Origin: Lentzea xinjiangensis
GTDB lineage: Bacteria; Actinomycetota; Actinomycetes; Mycobacteriales; Pseudonocardiaceae
Direction of reading: 5' to 3'
Assembly (NCBI RefSeq): GCF_900110955.1
Contig: NZ_FOFR01000015.1
Coordinates: 85,736-149,735 of the forward strand
DNA: 64,000 bases
A program made the position numbers and the translations under genes. Positions 50,870-59,406 of this stretch are shown here, piece by piece (position 1 is the first letter of the stretch; each line of letters opens with the position of its first letter). Under the pieces are notes generated by a model. The model saw only the letters and a list, made by a program, of their open reading frames with translations. It searched no databases and was not told the DNA's origin.

Positions 50870-51990
50870 ACCGGCATCAACGGCAGCAACCGGCGTTCTC
50901 CCACGACCTCGTTCGAAGTGATGGTCGGGCACTGCTCGGCGTCGACATCGCCAACCCGGCCGCCGGCCGCGACCACGGCGGCCGGGCAGCCCTTACCGCA
51001 GCCGGCGTTCATCGAGCACGAGTCGCAGGTGCTGTTGGCGCCGACGTGATAGCGGTCGTGGAACCGGTAGCCGTCCAGGCGTTGTGCGATGTCCGGGTCG
51101 GTGAAGATGTTCCCGACGATGAACTCGCTGTCGGCATGCTGAGACGCCGGTGTTCTCGCGGCGAATACGAGGTATGGGCACACGGTGACCTCGCCCGGGG
51201 TGAACACATAGATGATCGTCCCCGCTTCGCAACCGGACAGCGGCTTTCCGGCGGAGTTGGGAAAGCGGATGTGCGCGATGTCGAGATCCGGCCCGTCGAA
51301 CGGCGCGGTGAGCGTGTGGATCTCTTGCATGTGCAAGGTGGTCTTCGCGAGCCGGCTTTGTGACTTGACTCCGCGTCCCATGCTGCCCAGCGGGTTGAGA
51401 AGCACGTAGCGCGCCCCGTTCTCCCGCGCGAACTGGCACAGCTCAACGTACTCCTCGTTCTGTGCCAGCGAGTTCGGTGTGCAAAGCAAGCCTTGCAGGA
51501 TGCCGGCTGCGCCGAGTTTCTTCACGGTGGCGACGGTGAGGTCGAAGCTGTCCCGGTCGCCGCGGAACTTGCCGTGCGAGTCCGCGGCGAACCCGTCGAG
51601 CGATACGTTGCAGTGCACCCCGAGGCCAGCGAGTTCGGTGATCTGCTGATCGTTCAAGGTGGTGGCGTTGGTGCAGATTCCGACGTCCATCCCGGCTTGG
51701 CGGAAGGCGTGCACGACGGCCATGAAGTCGGGATGGATCGTGGGCTCGCCGCCGGTGAGCGTGACCCGCTGAACGCGCGCTTCGCTCAGCTGTGGGACCA
51801 CCTTGCCGACAATCTCTGTGAGTGGCATCTGTTTGCCGACGCGGGTCGCGGATACGAAGCAGTGCGCGCAGCGCAGGTTGCAATCCTCGTTGATCTGCAC
51901 GAGGGCTTTCCGATGCGGGCTGTTCACTGTGGTCCGGAAGTAGCAGGACGTGGCGAACGCCTCGTCGGTGATGCTGCGAGCAGCGGTCAT
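50866..51990 (-). CDS. Radical SAM enzyme with SPASM-like C-terminus
   Basis: 374 residues, ATG 51990. The radical SAM cluster CNLRCAHC (Cys37, 41, 44) is followed by LTGGEPTIHP (SAM binding) and VSLDG. The C-terminal part has further Cys groups (LSGCEAG, VCPY, then CDSCSMNAGCGKGCPA) that should hold auxiliary iron-sulfur clusters, as in SPASM enzymes. Such enzymes modify peptides or small molecules by radical chemistry. No precursor peptide is seen; the neighbouring nucleotide kinase suggests a nucleotide-like substrate instead. First gene of the operon. Confidence 0.88.
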   Translation of the reverse strand: MTAARSITDEAFATSCYFRTTVNSPHRKALVQINEDCNLRCAHCFVSATRVGKQMPLTEIVGKVVPQLSEARVQRVTLTGGEPTIHPDFMAVVHAFRQAGMDVGICTNATTLNDQQITELAGLGVHCNVSLDGFAADSHGKFRGDRDSFDLTVATVKKLGAAGILQGLLCTPNSLAQNEEYVELCQFARENGARYVLLNPLGSMGRGVKSQSRLAKTTLHMQEIHTLTAPFDGPDLDIAHIRFPNSAGKPLSGCEAGTIIYVFTPGEVTVCPYLVFAARTPASQHADSEFIVGNIFTDPDIAQRLDGYRFHDRYHVGANSTCDSCSMNAGCGKGCPAAVVAAGGRVGDVDAEQCPTITSNEVVGERRLLPLMPV

Positions 51991-52061
51991 CGTGAACCTC
52001 CCATCCGCGGCAGTCGCGTCGCGATGCCGTCGGTGATTGAGAGCTGAATCAAGCCCTCAAG

Positions 52062-52112
52062 TAGATGTTCGGATGAACACTAGCTCGGCTTTAGATGTTC
52101 GAGTGGACATCT
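52062..52112. promoter_or_regulatory. Two operators between radical SAM and LysR genes
   Basis: Two palindromic sites: TAGATGTTC-GGA-TGAACACTA at 52062-52082 and TAGATGTTC-GAG-TGGACATCT at 52092-52112. The left halves are identical and the sites are 30 bp apart, about three helical turns, so one protein could bind both on the same face. Length and TTC...GAA symmetry suit a LysR-type regulator. Confidence 0.7.
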
Positions 52113-52217
52113 TTGGGACAGTTCCAGTACAACTGCGATCAGCGACAACTCAGCTGTCTGTACGGACAACAAGCACGTCAAAGCGGTTCCAGCCATAGAC
52201 AACAGACCAAGGAGGCG

Positions 52218-53279
52218 ATGGTGCCCGACATCAAAGATGAGGTCGATGCGGAGGGACTGCTGGCTACCCTGCTGGGCTGCCCACCGGAGATGCTCGACGT
52301 CAGCCTCGACCAGCTCCGGACCCTCGCTGTCGTGCACACCACCGGCACAGCACAGCGCGCAGCACGCGTTCTGGGCCGCGAACAGTCCAGCGTCCAGAAG
52401 CAGCTCGACAACCTGAACCGCGCCGCGACGCGACTGGTTGGCGAGGCGCTGGTGCTCAAACAGGGGCGCGGCAAGGACTTCCTGTTCACGCCGTCCGGCG
52501 AAGAGGTCGTCGCATTGGCGATTCAGACCTTGTCCTCGTGGACCGAAAGCCTGAACCGCAGCCGGCGCCGGCTCGGGTCCACAGTCACCTTCGGCACCAC
52601 CGAGTTCACCGTCGAGTTCCTCGGTGCCGTGTGGCCCAGCCTGCGCGAGGACTTCGAACGCCGGGATATCCACCTCAACATCGAACACGTCCGCACGCGT
52701 GACCTCTGGCGGAAGCTGGACGCCAAGAAAGTCGACATGGTGTGCGGCAGTCTCGCAGCACAGCCCGGACGGCCTCCGGAACTCGAGTACGACTTCCTGG
52801 AGTGGCACCGCGAGCGCGTCGCCCTGCTCACCAACCTCAGCACTCGCGAACTGCCCGACACACCGGTGACTTCCGCCAAGCTCCCCAGTCTCCCCTTGCT
52901 CGCACCAACCGCCGGCCTGCTCGCCCAGTTCCTCGGCCGCTGGTACGGCCCCGACTACCGCGGCACGCTCGACGTCATCGCCGACATCGACTCCCTCAAC
53001 TACGGCCTCAACCTGCTCAACACCAAGCTCCTGCACGGATGCATGCTCACCACCGAACGAGTCGCCGACGCGGTGCTCGAAGGACGCCTGCCCGGTCGCG
53101 GCCTACGCAAGATCGACCTCGCAGACGACTTCGACCCCGCGCTGGAAATCGTCACCGGCATCTTCGCCCGCCGAGGCGAGCGGGAGCGCTACGCCGCCGA
53201 TCATCCCCTCAACCTGCTGTGGGAAGCGTTCGCGGTAGCGTCCCCGGCGAAAGCGTTCCCTGTCACTCTTCCAGGCTGA
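52218..53279 (+). CDS. LysR-type regulator
   Basis: 353 residues from ATG 52218; GTG 52221 is better spaced from the AAGGAGG site and may be the true start. Residues 30-90 form the LysR winged helix (LDQLRTLAVVHTTGTAQRAARVLGREQSSVQKQLDNLNRAA). Residues 110-330 show the ligand-binding fold (TVTFGTTEFTVEFLGAVWPSLREDF). It is divergent from the radical SAM operon and very likely controls it through the two operators. The N-terminal 25 residues are longer than usual. Confidence 0.85.
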   Translation: MVPDIKDEVDAEGLLATLLGCPPEMLDVSLDQLRTLAVVHTTGTAQRAARVLGREQSSVQKQLDNLNRAATRLVGEALVLKQGRGKDFLFTPSGEEVVALAIQTLSSWTESLNRSRRRLGSTVTFGTTEFTVEFLGAVWPSLREDFERRDIHLNIEHVRTRDLWRKLDAKKVDMVCGSLAAQPGRPPELEYDFLEWHRERVALLTNLSTRELPDTPVTSAKLPSLPLLAPTAGLLAQFLGRWYGPDYRGTLDVIADIDSLNYGLNLLNTKLLHGCMLTTERVADAVLEGRLPGRGLRKIDLADDFDPALEIVTGIFARRGERERYAADHPLNLLWEAFAVASPAKAFPVTLPG

Positions 53280-53341
53280 TCTCAACCGCCACACACGTCT
53301 AACCGAACGTATGTGCGAACGCGATGATAGGTTCTCGCGTC

Positions 53342-53674
53342 ATGGATCGGCAGCTTCTCGAACCGTCCCCAATGGACGGCAAGCTCACGTACAGGTACGA
53401 CTCGACCGGCCATCAGGTCGCCCTCTTGCCGGCGAGGTGCAAGCTCGGACGGCACACCCTCGGCCACTCCCAGTTCCGCGCCGTTGTCCAAGACGGCGAG
53501 GCCACCATCAGCTGCCTGGCCTGCGCTACCGACGGCGCCGATCACTTCTGGCGGCTGACCGCCACGAGCCCCGCTCCTGCTCGCGCGGAACTTTCCGAGG
53601 AGCTCTACTTCGATCTTGCCCTCCAACGCGCACAACGAGCTGTCGCTCCGGCAGGCCGCCATGACGCTCCATAG
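53342..53674 (+). CDS. Small protein of unknown function
   Basis: 110 residues, ATG 53342, or ATG 53324 in the same frame. TAGGTT lies seven bases before ATG 53342, so a leaderless mRNA is possible. The sequence is beta-rich in the first half (LTYRYDSTGHQVALLPARCKLGRHTLG, then ISCLACATDGADHFWRLTA) with CLAC that may bind metal, and helical at the end. Not recognised. It overlaps the next gene by 14 bp. Confidence 0.6.
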   Translation: MDRQLLEPSPMDGKLTYRYDSTGHQVALLPARCKLGRHTLGHSQFRAVVQDGEATISCLACATDGADHFWRLTATSPAPARAELSEELYFDLALQRAQRAVAPAGRHDAP

Positions 53675-53972
53675 TCCGTTCACCAAGTGGGACGGCGATG
53701 ACGTGCATGGCAGGAGAGCCGTGCTCACCGGCGTCTCGGTCAGCCTCGACCGGTTGTTCCCTCGGAGGCCTGGCGCCGAGCGACACGTCATCGCGACCGG
53801 TCTCGATCTGACCGGCGAGGTGCGGGGACGAGTTCATGGCCGCTTTCCCAGCCTTGAAGGCGATTGGCTCGGCGTCGTCAACTACGAGATCAGCTACGCC
53901 GACGGTCGCCGAGCGCAACTTCATTTGGTCGACCAACTGGTTCCATTCCACGTATTGCGACCGCGGGAGTAG
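53661..53972 (+). CDS. Small protein of unknown function, next to CRISPR array
   Basis: 103 residues from ATG 53661; a TTG at 53616 in frame is less likely. It is a mixed beta protein (VSVSLDRLFPRRPGAERHVIATGLDLTGEVRG, then LGVVNYEISYADGRRAQLHLVDQLVPFHVL). No family recognised. Its stop is about 30 bp before the trailer end of the first CRISPR array and the gene pair runs opposite to the array. Confidence 0.6.
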   Translation: MTLHSPFTKWDGDDVHGRRAVLTGVSVSLDRLFPRRPGAERHVIATGLDLTGEVRGRVHGRFPSLEGDWLGVVNYEISYADGRRAQLHLVDQLVPFHVLRPRE

Positions 53973-54002
53973 ATCGTTCCGGGTCGCACAGTCAAGCCAT
54001 TA

Positions 54003-54558
54003 CCACCTGGCGTGGGGCGCGCAAACGCCCAGCGCTGCGGTGATGTGTCAGCGAGAAGGTCGAACTCCTGCTCGGTGTTGCGATCCTCGCTGCGCGCAGA
54101 CGCCCAGCGCTGCACGTCCCTGCCGTACTCCGAGGCGAACGCGTCGACGTTGCGATCCTCGCTGGGCGCGGACGCCCAGCGCTGCGCAGACTCTCTCCGA
54201 GCGATCGACGCGATCCTCAGAGAGTTGCGATCCTCGCTGGGCGCGCGGACGCCCAGCGCTGCCCGCCGAGCGCCTGGCGCGCGATGCCAAGCCGGAGAAG
54301 TTGCGATCCTCGCTGGGCGCGGACGCCCAGCGCTGCCGTCAACCCGCGGGGCCGGTCGAAGGCGCCGCTCAAGTTGCGATCCTCGCTGGGCGCGGACGCC
54401 CAGCGCTGCGCCACCACCTCGACCATCTCGGCGACACCGCGGGTCTTGGTTGCGATCCTCGCTGGGCGCGGACGCCCAGCGCTGCTCGACGACGCCTGGG
54501 ACAGCGCGCACCACAAGCGCGTTGCGATCCTCGCTGGGCGCGGACGCCCAGCGCTGCC
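54003..54558 (-). CRISPR. CRISPR array 1, eight 37-bp repeats
   Basis: Repeats end at 54039, 54114, 54186, 54263, 54337, 54410, 54486 and 54558; spacers are 35-39 bp. Read on the minus strand the repeat is GCAG, a 9-bp stem CGCTGGGCG, loop TCCG, the complementary stem, then AGGATCGCAAC. This 11-nt end matches the position of the crRNA handle of type I-C. The lowest-coordinate repeat is strongly degenerate in its handle half, as expected at the trailer end, and the second has three changes. One repeat (54225-54263) carries a 2-bp insertion in the loop. Transcription therefore runs from the leader at 54559-54731 leftwards. Confidence 0.95.
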
Positions 54559-54731
54559 CTGGATGACCAGGGAAAATCATCGTATCTACGCCTTCGAGTG
54601 AGGGCACGTGCTCGATGTGGACACGACACGCCACCTTCACGCTTCGGAACCTCCCGGCGTGTCGCACAACGCCTGTGGTTCCTAACCACAGCTGTGCCAC
54701 TCTGCCTCATCCCACGGACACTCGGGCGCGG
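54559..54731 (-). promoter_or_regulatory. CRISPR leader of array 1
   Basis: The 173 bp between the cas2 stop and the leader-proximal repeat contain no gene. Their place is that of the leader with array promoter and adaptation signals. No clear -10/-35 pair is seen, so the array could also be read from the cas operon. Confidence 0.65.
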
Positions 54732-55022
54732 TCAGATGATCAAGGGACCCTCATGCGGAGGAGTCGCGGCGGCGCCGAGATGGCGGGCAGCGGCGAAGGT
54801 GCCGCGGTCGAGCTGATAGATGCGAATGGAGTCGGCGCTGGTGTCGATGATGCTGGTCAGGTCGGCTTCGAGTTGGAGTCGTTGTGCCGGGTTGCAAACG
54901 ATTTCGAACACCGATTTCTGCACGCGATGCCCTCTGCCCTCGCACACCTTGGCGACCTGCCGGAGGCGTCGTTGGCCCTCGGGAGTGGTCGTCTCGACGT
55001 CGTAGGTGATCAGCAGTTCCAT
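54732..55022 (-). CDS. cas2: CRISPR adaptation protein Cas2
   Basis: 96 residues, ATG 55022, overlapping the cas1 stop (TGATG). It begins MELLITYDVETTTPEGQRRLRQVAKVCEGRGHRVQKSVFE, the typical Cas2 ferredoxin-like start with the catalytic-type Asp in TYDV, and ends DSIRIYQL. With Cas1 it inserts new spacers at the leader. Confidence 0.95.
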   Translation of the reverse strand: MELLITYDVETTTPEGQRRLRQVAKVCEGRGHRVQKSVFEIVCNPAQRLQLEADLTSIIDTSADSIRIYQLDRGTFAAARHLGAAATPPHEGPLII

Positions 55023-56038
55023 CAGGCGACCGTCCATGGCAGGTAGTCGTTGATGGATCCGCGTAGATGCCGGGCGAGCAGCCTGGCTTGGGTCAGCGGG
55101 AGCAACGCCGCGGGCACGGTCCGGCCGAGCCCGGTGTGCGGCCATTCTCGCTCACGCGCTGCGGACCACTGTTCCAGCATGAACTTGCGTCCTTCGTCGG
55201 TGAGCTGGACTGCACCTGTAGGCAAGGTCTGCGTGTACCGCGGCAGGACCTGTTTGCGGTTGACCAGTGTGAGGATCAGACGATCGACCAGCAGTGGCCT
55301 GAACTCCTCCATCATGTCCAGTGCCAAGGCCGGCTTTCCGGAGCGCACACCGTGCAGGAAGCCCAGGTACGGATCGAGGCCGACCTGCTCGAGCGCGCCG
55401 TGTACCGCCACGCGCAGCATGCCGTAGCCGGAGGAGAGCAGGCAGTTGACCGGGTCACGCGGCGGACGCCGAGTGCGTCCGGTCGCGATCCCGGGTGCGA
55501 GCAGGTCGATGCCCTGGAAGTAGTCGCGGGCGGCGCGTCCTTCGATGCCCAGCACTGTGTCCATGGTGCTCGCGGCGGCCAGGTCGGTGAGTGCGTCCGC
55601 ATGCCGGTCTGCGAGCACGCGCAGGTCGGCTTGACGCTCGCCGGTCGCGTCGCGGGCCACGCGCAGGAGCAGTTGGCGATAATTGTGAAGCTTGCCGGCC
55701 ACGAAGGCGCGGGCGACGCCGAGGCGGCGCTGCGGGTCGTCGTAGCAGCGGTACTGCGCCAAGCGCAGCATCGGATTGCCTGTCTGCGGACCGTGTGCGC
55801 GGGCCAGGAACTTGCCATTGCGGGTCAGCCAGGTGACAGATCGGCCGTCCGCGGCACAGCGGTGGATCAGGTCGCCGGAGACGTCCACACCGTTCCAGGC
55901 GACGACGTGATCGAGGCGCACGAGCGGGATCAGGTGCCGCCCCGGCCGGTCCGGGTGCGCGATGCGCACCGTGTCACCGTCCAGGTGCAGACTCGTTCCC
56001 GCGGTGGTGACGTACAGAGTGCGCAGCAGTTCAGTCAT
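55022..56038 (-). CDS. cas1: CRISPR integrase Cas1, type I-C
   Basis: 338 residues, ATG 56038 inside the cas4 end. It starts ELLRTLYVTTAGTSLHLDGDTVRI. The metal-binding residues are visible in DTVLGIEGRAARDYF (Glu), GFLHGVRSGKPALALDMMEEFRP (His and Asp). It catalyses spacer integration. An in-frame upstream extension to 56578 is only antisense-like sequence inside cas4. Confidence 0.95.
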   Translation of the reverse strand: MTELLRTLYVTTAGTSLHLDGDTVRIAHPDRPGRHLIPLVRLDHVVAWNGVDVSGDLIHRCAADGRSVTWLTRNGKFLARAHGPQTGNPMLRLAQYRCYDDPQRRLGVARAFVAGKLHNYRQLLLRVARDATGERQADLRVLADRHADALTDLAAASTMDTVLGIEGRAARDYFQGIDLLAPGIATGRTRRPPRDPVNCLLSSGYGMLRVAVHGALEQVGLDPYLGFLHGVRSGKPALALDMMEEFRPLLVDRLILTLVNRKQVLPRYTQTLPTGAVQLTDEGRKFMLEQWSAAREREWPHTGLGRTVPAALLPLTQARLLARHLRGSINDYLPWTVA

Positions 56039-56672
56039 CCCACTCCCAGGTGGTTTCGGCACGTGGTTCGAACAGCGATGACGCCGCGTGGACGGGAACG
56101 TCGGGAAGGCAGCCGGGACGCAGCGAGCAACGGCGGCACCGCGTGCTGTACACCGGCGGCGGTAGCTCGCCCGACTCCAGCAGCTCGCGCACGGCGCTGA
56201 CCTTGCTCCGCACGAGGTCGGCCAGGCCGTCGTCCACCACGACGACATGGCGGCGGCGGTCGCGGCCGGCGAACACCACGCCCGCCGGGACCTCGGCATC
56301 GAACATTTCGCGCAAGCACAGCACCTGTGCGGCGACTTGAACGTCAGCGGGACCGCCGGCCCGGTACGTCCCGGACTTGTGCTCGACCGGTGTGGGGCCG
56401 CCGGCACCGAACTCGACCACGTCGCAAACGCCGTGCATGCCGAGTTCGGTGCTCCACACCGGGAGTGATCGCCAGACCGGGTGCCCGCGCCGATCCTGGC
56501 CTGATCCGCCGCGGTCGACCGCGGCATGCGCGAGGTCGCCGCGCACGGTGTCGACGGTGGAGTCGAAGTACGCCTCAACGTGGATCAGCGCCGCTTGACG
56601 CGGGCAGTAGGCGTAGTGCTCCAACGCCGAGATCGGCACGCTGCGCGGGCCGTGCAGCGAGTCGTCGATCAC
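56031..56672 (-). CDS. cas4: CRISPR exonuclease Cas4
   Basis: 213 residues from GTG 56672. ISALEHYAYCPRQAALIH holds the first cluster Cys, and CRRCSLRPGC near residue 180 the other three for the iron-sulfur cluster; the nuclease core includes GVCDVVEF and PVEHKSG. It trims prespacers and checks the PAM. It overlaps cas1 by 8 bp and starts 12 bp after cas7. Confidence 0.93.
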   Translation of the reverse strand: MIDDSLHGPRSVPISALEHYAYCPRQAALIHVEAYFDSTVDTVRGDLAHAAVDRGGSGQDRRGHPVWRSLPVWSTELGMHGVCDVVEFGAGGPTPVEHKSGTYRAGGPADVQVAAQVLCLREMFDAEVPAGVVFAGRDRRRHVVVVDDGLADLVRSKVSAVRELLESGELPPPVYSTRCRRCSLRPGCLPDVPVHAASSLFEPRAETTWEWDD

Positions 56673-56683
56673 TTCCGTTCCGC

Positions 56684-57577
56684 CTAGCTGATCAGTTTGG
56701 TCATGGTCACGCCGGCGGGAAGATCCGTCTCGTTCACCGTGACGTTGTAGTCGGTGAAGGCGCGGGGCGGTGTGTCGGTGCCGGGTTCGCGTCGGGTGAT
56801 GGTGACGCGTTCGGTGAGTCGATGTGCTGGTGCGGCGCCGAAGGCGTCGGGGTGGCTGAAGACGTAGAGACCGCGGGGGGTGAGGGTGCCGCGGGTGGCG
56901 GAGCGGTCGTGGTCGAACATCATCTCAAGAGTGCGGTAGAGCAGCTCGAGGTCGGTGGAGTCCACGCCGGTGGCGTGGCCGCGGGCGGCGGAGTAGTAGA
57001 GCTCGGCCTTGTACAGACCGTAGGGGACGGTCCACTTGCCGCCCATCTCGGTGGTCTCGCCCTTGTCGATATCCTCCTGTTTGGTCTGGGTGACGCGGGT
57101 GATGGCGTGGTCTGCGGGGTAGACGGGGTCGATGCTGCGGGCCATGCTCAGCTGCAGCGGGCCGCGGACCTGGCCGAGTGCCTGGGTTTTACCGACCGAT
57201 AGCACGGCGCCGAACAGGCGGATGTCGACGTAGCGGTCGCACAGCCACGCACGGGCCCGGTCCGCGTCGTCTTTGGTGATTTTGGTGCCGATCTTGAGTC
57301 CGGTCTCGGCGTAGGACTGTTCGAGGCGGGGATTCAGGGCGTGGCCGGCCTGCACGAAAATGCCGTAACGGGGGTTGTCGGCGGCGGCCAGGGCCAGGGT
57401 GTCGCGGATCTTGCGCTTGAGTGCGACATCGGTGACCAGGCCCTGCCCGCTCTCGTCGTCGGTGCGGGGACGGTTGCCCGCGTCCGGGTCACCGTTGGGG
57501 TTGCCGTCGGTGACGTCGAAGAGGAACACCATGTCGTGGCGGACGGACGGGTCGAGATGGGGGTGGACGCTGGTCAT
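56684..57577 (-). CDS. cas7c: Type I-C Cascade backbone Cas7 (Csd2)
   Basis: 297 residues, ATG 57577 overlapping the cas8c stop (ATGA). MVFLFDVTDGNPNGDPDAGNRPRTD is the Csd2 signature; VALKRKIRDTLAL and DVRLFG-type segments (YVDIRLFGAV) follow. Several copies line the crRNA in the complex. Confidence 0.95.
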   Translation of the reverse strand: MTSVHPHLDPSVRHDMVFLFDVTDGNPNGDPDAGNRPRTDDESGQGLVTDVALKRKIRDTLALAAADNPRYGIFVQAGHALNPRLEQSYAETGLKIGTKITKDDADRARAWLCDRYVDIRLFGAVLSVGKTQALGQVRGPLQLSMARSIDPVYPADHAITRVTQTKQEDIDKGETTEMGGKWTVPYGLYKAELYYSAARGHATGVDSTDLELLYRTLEMMFDHDRSATRGTLTPRGLYVFSHPDAFGAAPAHRLTERVTITRREPGTDTPPRAFTDYNVTVNETDLPAGVTMTKLIS

Positions 57578-59406
57578 GCGTTGATCTCCTGGTCGAACTC
57601 GGCGGTGACGGGCTCGGTGGCCGGGGCCTCGGGGGCGGACAACTCCGGGGTGGACGTCTCGGTGGTGGTGGCGCGTGCGGCGGCGCGGTCGCGCAGGACG
57701 GCGAAGCGGTGGGCGCGCTGGTGGTGGTAGCCGAGCAGGAACAAGGCCTGCTGGGCGGGTGTGGTGCGGTGCGGGATGCCGTCGGCGGCATCGAACAGCC
57801 CGTAAAGGGTGGTGAGCTCGCGGCTGTGATTGACCGCGGCTCCCTTGCGCGCGCCGCGGAACTTGCGCAGCCAGGCATCGGCGAGCTTGCTGCCGGCGAG
57901 CAGGGCTGCGCGGGGATTGGTGATGGCGCCAGCGAGGTAGCGGTTGGCGTAGGTGGTGTTGATCTTGCCGTCGAAGGCGTCGTACTGCAGCGCGTCCAAG
58001 GCGGCGAACACGCGGCCGGCGACGTAGGCGGGGTTGGTGTTGGACTCGTCCAGTCCGGGCATCGGTGTCTCCGTGGTCAGGTGCGAGCGCAGCAGCATTA
58101 GCCGCAGCAACGCCGCGCGGGGTGTGTCCAAGCGCCCGTCGGTGCGGACACGGTTGAGCAGGTGGATCAGCAACGACGGAGGCAGCGTCGTCTTACGCAG
58201 CGCGGCGTTGAGCAGGTCGCGTTGCGCGGCATGGGGGTGTGCTGAACCTTTGGCGCCGATGAAGGCATAGCGGCGTTCGGTGCGCTGCCAGCGTCCGGTG
58301 ACACGAACGAGCCGCTGCAGCGGCTGCCGCGCGGTCTCGTCCGGGTGCAGAGTGGCGATGTCGAGGTCGGCGAACCACTCCCCCACATTCTTTTCCACTG
58401 TGGACAGTGGCATCTCCAGCCAGTCGCGGACCACGACGCGGGCGACGTTGCCGCCCACGGTGAGCGCGCAGAACTTGTTCGTGTCCTTGATCTCGGGAGC
58501 GGTCTTGCCGTTGTGAATCGAGAAGATCAGCGCAGTGACCTGGCCGGGGTCGGCGTCGAGGATGAGCTTCATCGGGTTGCGTTTCGTGGGTTCGGTGGTC
58601 CACCAGGCCAGGCGGCTGTCCTGTCCGTTGTAGGAGGTGGTGTTGGCCGAGTCGAGCACACGCACTAGGCCGGCGGAGACGCCTTCGCCGCAGGGGATGC
58701 AGATCGGTGAGCAGGTCAGCTGGGAGGTCAGGTCGTAGCCGAAGACGCGTTCGTTGACGCTGACCAGCGCGGCGTCGTTGCTGGCGCCGGGCACGAGCCG
58801 CGCCGGCACCTTGCCGGGCAACGTATCCAGCAGCGGCCTGGTCTTCCCGCACACCAGACACAGCCCGTGGTTGCCGCCGCCTTTGCGGCGGGTGACCTCC
58901 GCGGTCCAGAACTCGCTCACCGACTCGGCCCGGTAGGCGGCAGTGGGACCGACAGTGATCAGCACCCGCTGTTTGGCGGTGGCCTCGGGATCGCGGCGCA
59001 CACGAGCGGCCTCACCGGAACGGTAGAACCGGTCCAGCGCCTGGGCGATCGGGTCGTTTTGTCCCGCAGGGCTCTGAGCCCACTGCCGGGTGAGCGCAAC
59101 GAACGCGTCGTGGCACTGCGCGACCCGCGCGGGCTTGCTGTCCGGGTCGGCCCAACCGAGAACATACTGCACGTCATCGGCGGCCAGGTTGGGCGCCACA
59201 CCGACCGTCCGCGTCACCGCCGGCACGAAATGCTCGGCGCCACGCAGCTTACCCGCGGCATCCGGAGCGAGCAAGGACTCCAGGCCGTCGCCGGCGAGGG
59301 TACCGTCGGGGTTAAGGCGCAGTTCCCAGTCGAATCGCAGCATCCGGTGGAAGGGTTTGGCCGCAGGGTCCTGCTCGGCCTGCTTGACCAGCCGGTGCAG
59401 CAGCAT
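57574..59406 (-). CDS. cas8c: Type I-C Cascade large subunit Cas8c (Csd1)
   Basis: 610 residues, ATG 59406 overlapping the cas5c stop (TGATG). Two CxxC pairs (LCLVCGK about residue 180; CSPICIPCG about 235) form the zinc site of Csd1; ALIFSIHNGKTAPEIKD and DLEMPL-type segments fit the family. Cas8c recognises the PAM and helps recruit Cas3; in I-C its gene also encodes an internally started Cas11c, so an internal start in the C-terminal third is to be expected. Confidence 0.93.
   Translation of the reverse strand: MLLHRLVKQAEQDPAAKPFHRMLRFDWELRLNPDGTLAGDGLESLLAPDAAGKLRGAEHFVPAVTRTVGVAPNLAADDVQYVLGWADPDSKPARVAQCHDAFVALTRQWAQSPAGQNDPIAQALDRFYRSGEAARVRRDPEATAKQRVLITVGPTAAYRAESVSEFWTAEVTRRKGGGNHGLCLVCGKTRPLLDTLPGKVPARLVPGASNDAALVSVNERVFGYDLTSQLTCSPICIPCGEGVSAGLVRVLDSANTTSYNGQDSRLAWWTTEPTKRNPMKLILDADPGQVTALIFSIHNGKTAPEIKDTNKFCALTVGGNVARVVVRDWLEMPLSTVEKNVGEWFADLDIATLHPDETARQPLQRLVRVTGRWQRTERRYAFIGAKGSAHPHAAQRDLLNAALRKTTLPPSLLIHLLNRVRTDGRLDTPRAALLRLMLLRSHLTTETPMPGLDESNTNPAYVAGRVFAALDALQYDAFDGKINTTYANRYLAGAITNPRAALLAGSKLADAWLRKFRGARKGAAVNHSRELTTLYGLFDAADGIPHRTTPAQQALFLLGYHHQRAHRFAVLRDRAAARATTTETSTPELSAPEAPATEPVTAEFDQEINA

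Noticed and set aside
50866..51990. Prokaryotic viperin
   Set aside because: The CxxxCxxC motif is present, but the C-terminal extra Cys groups are SPASM-like and the viperin signature around the cluster is not seen.
53836..54816. Arg/Ser-rich plus-strand frame across the CRISPR array
   Set aside because: It is produced by the repeats being read in frame (recurring SSLGADAQRC) and is not a gene.
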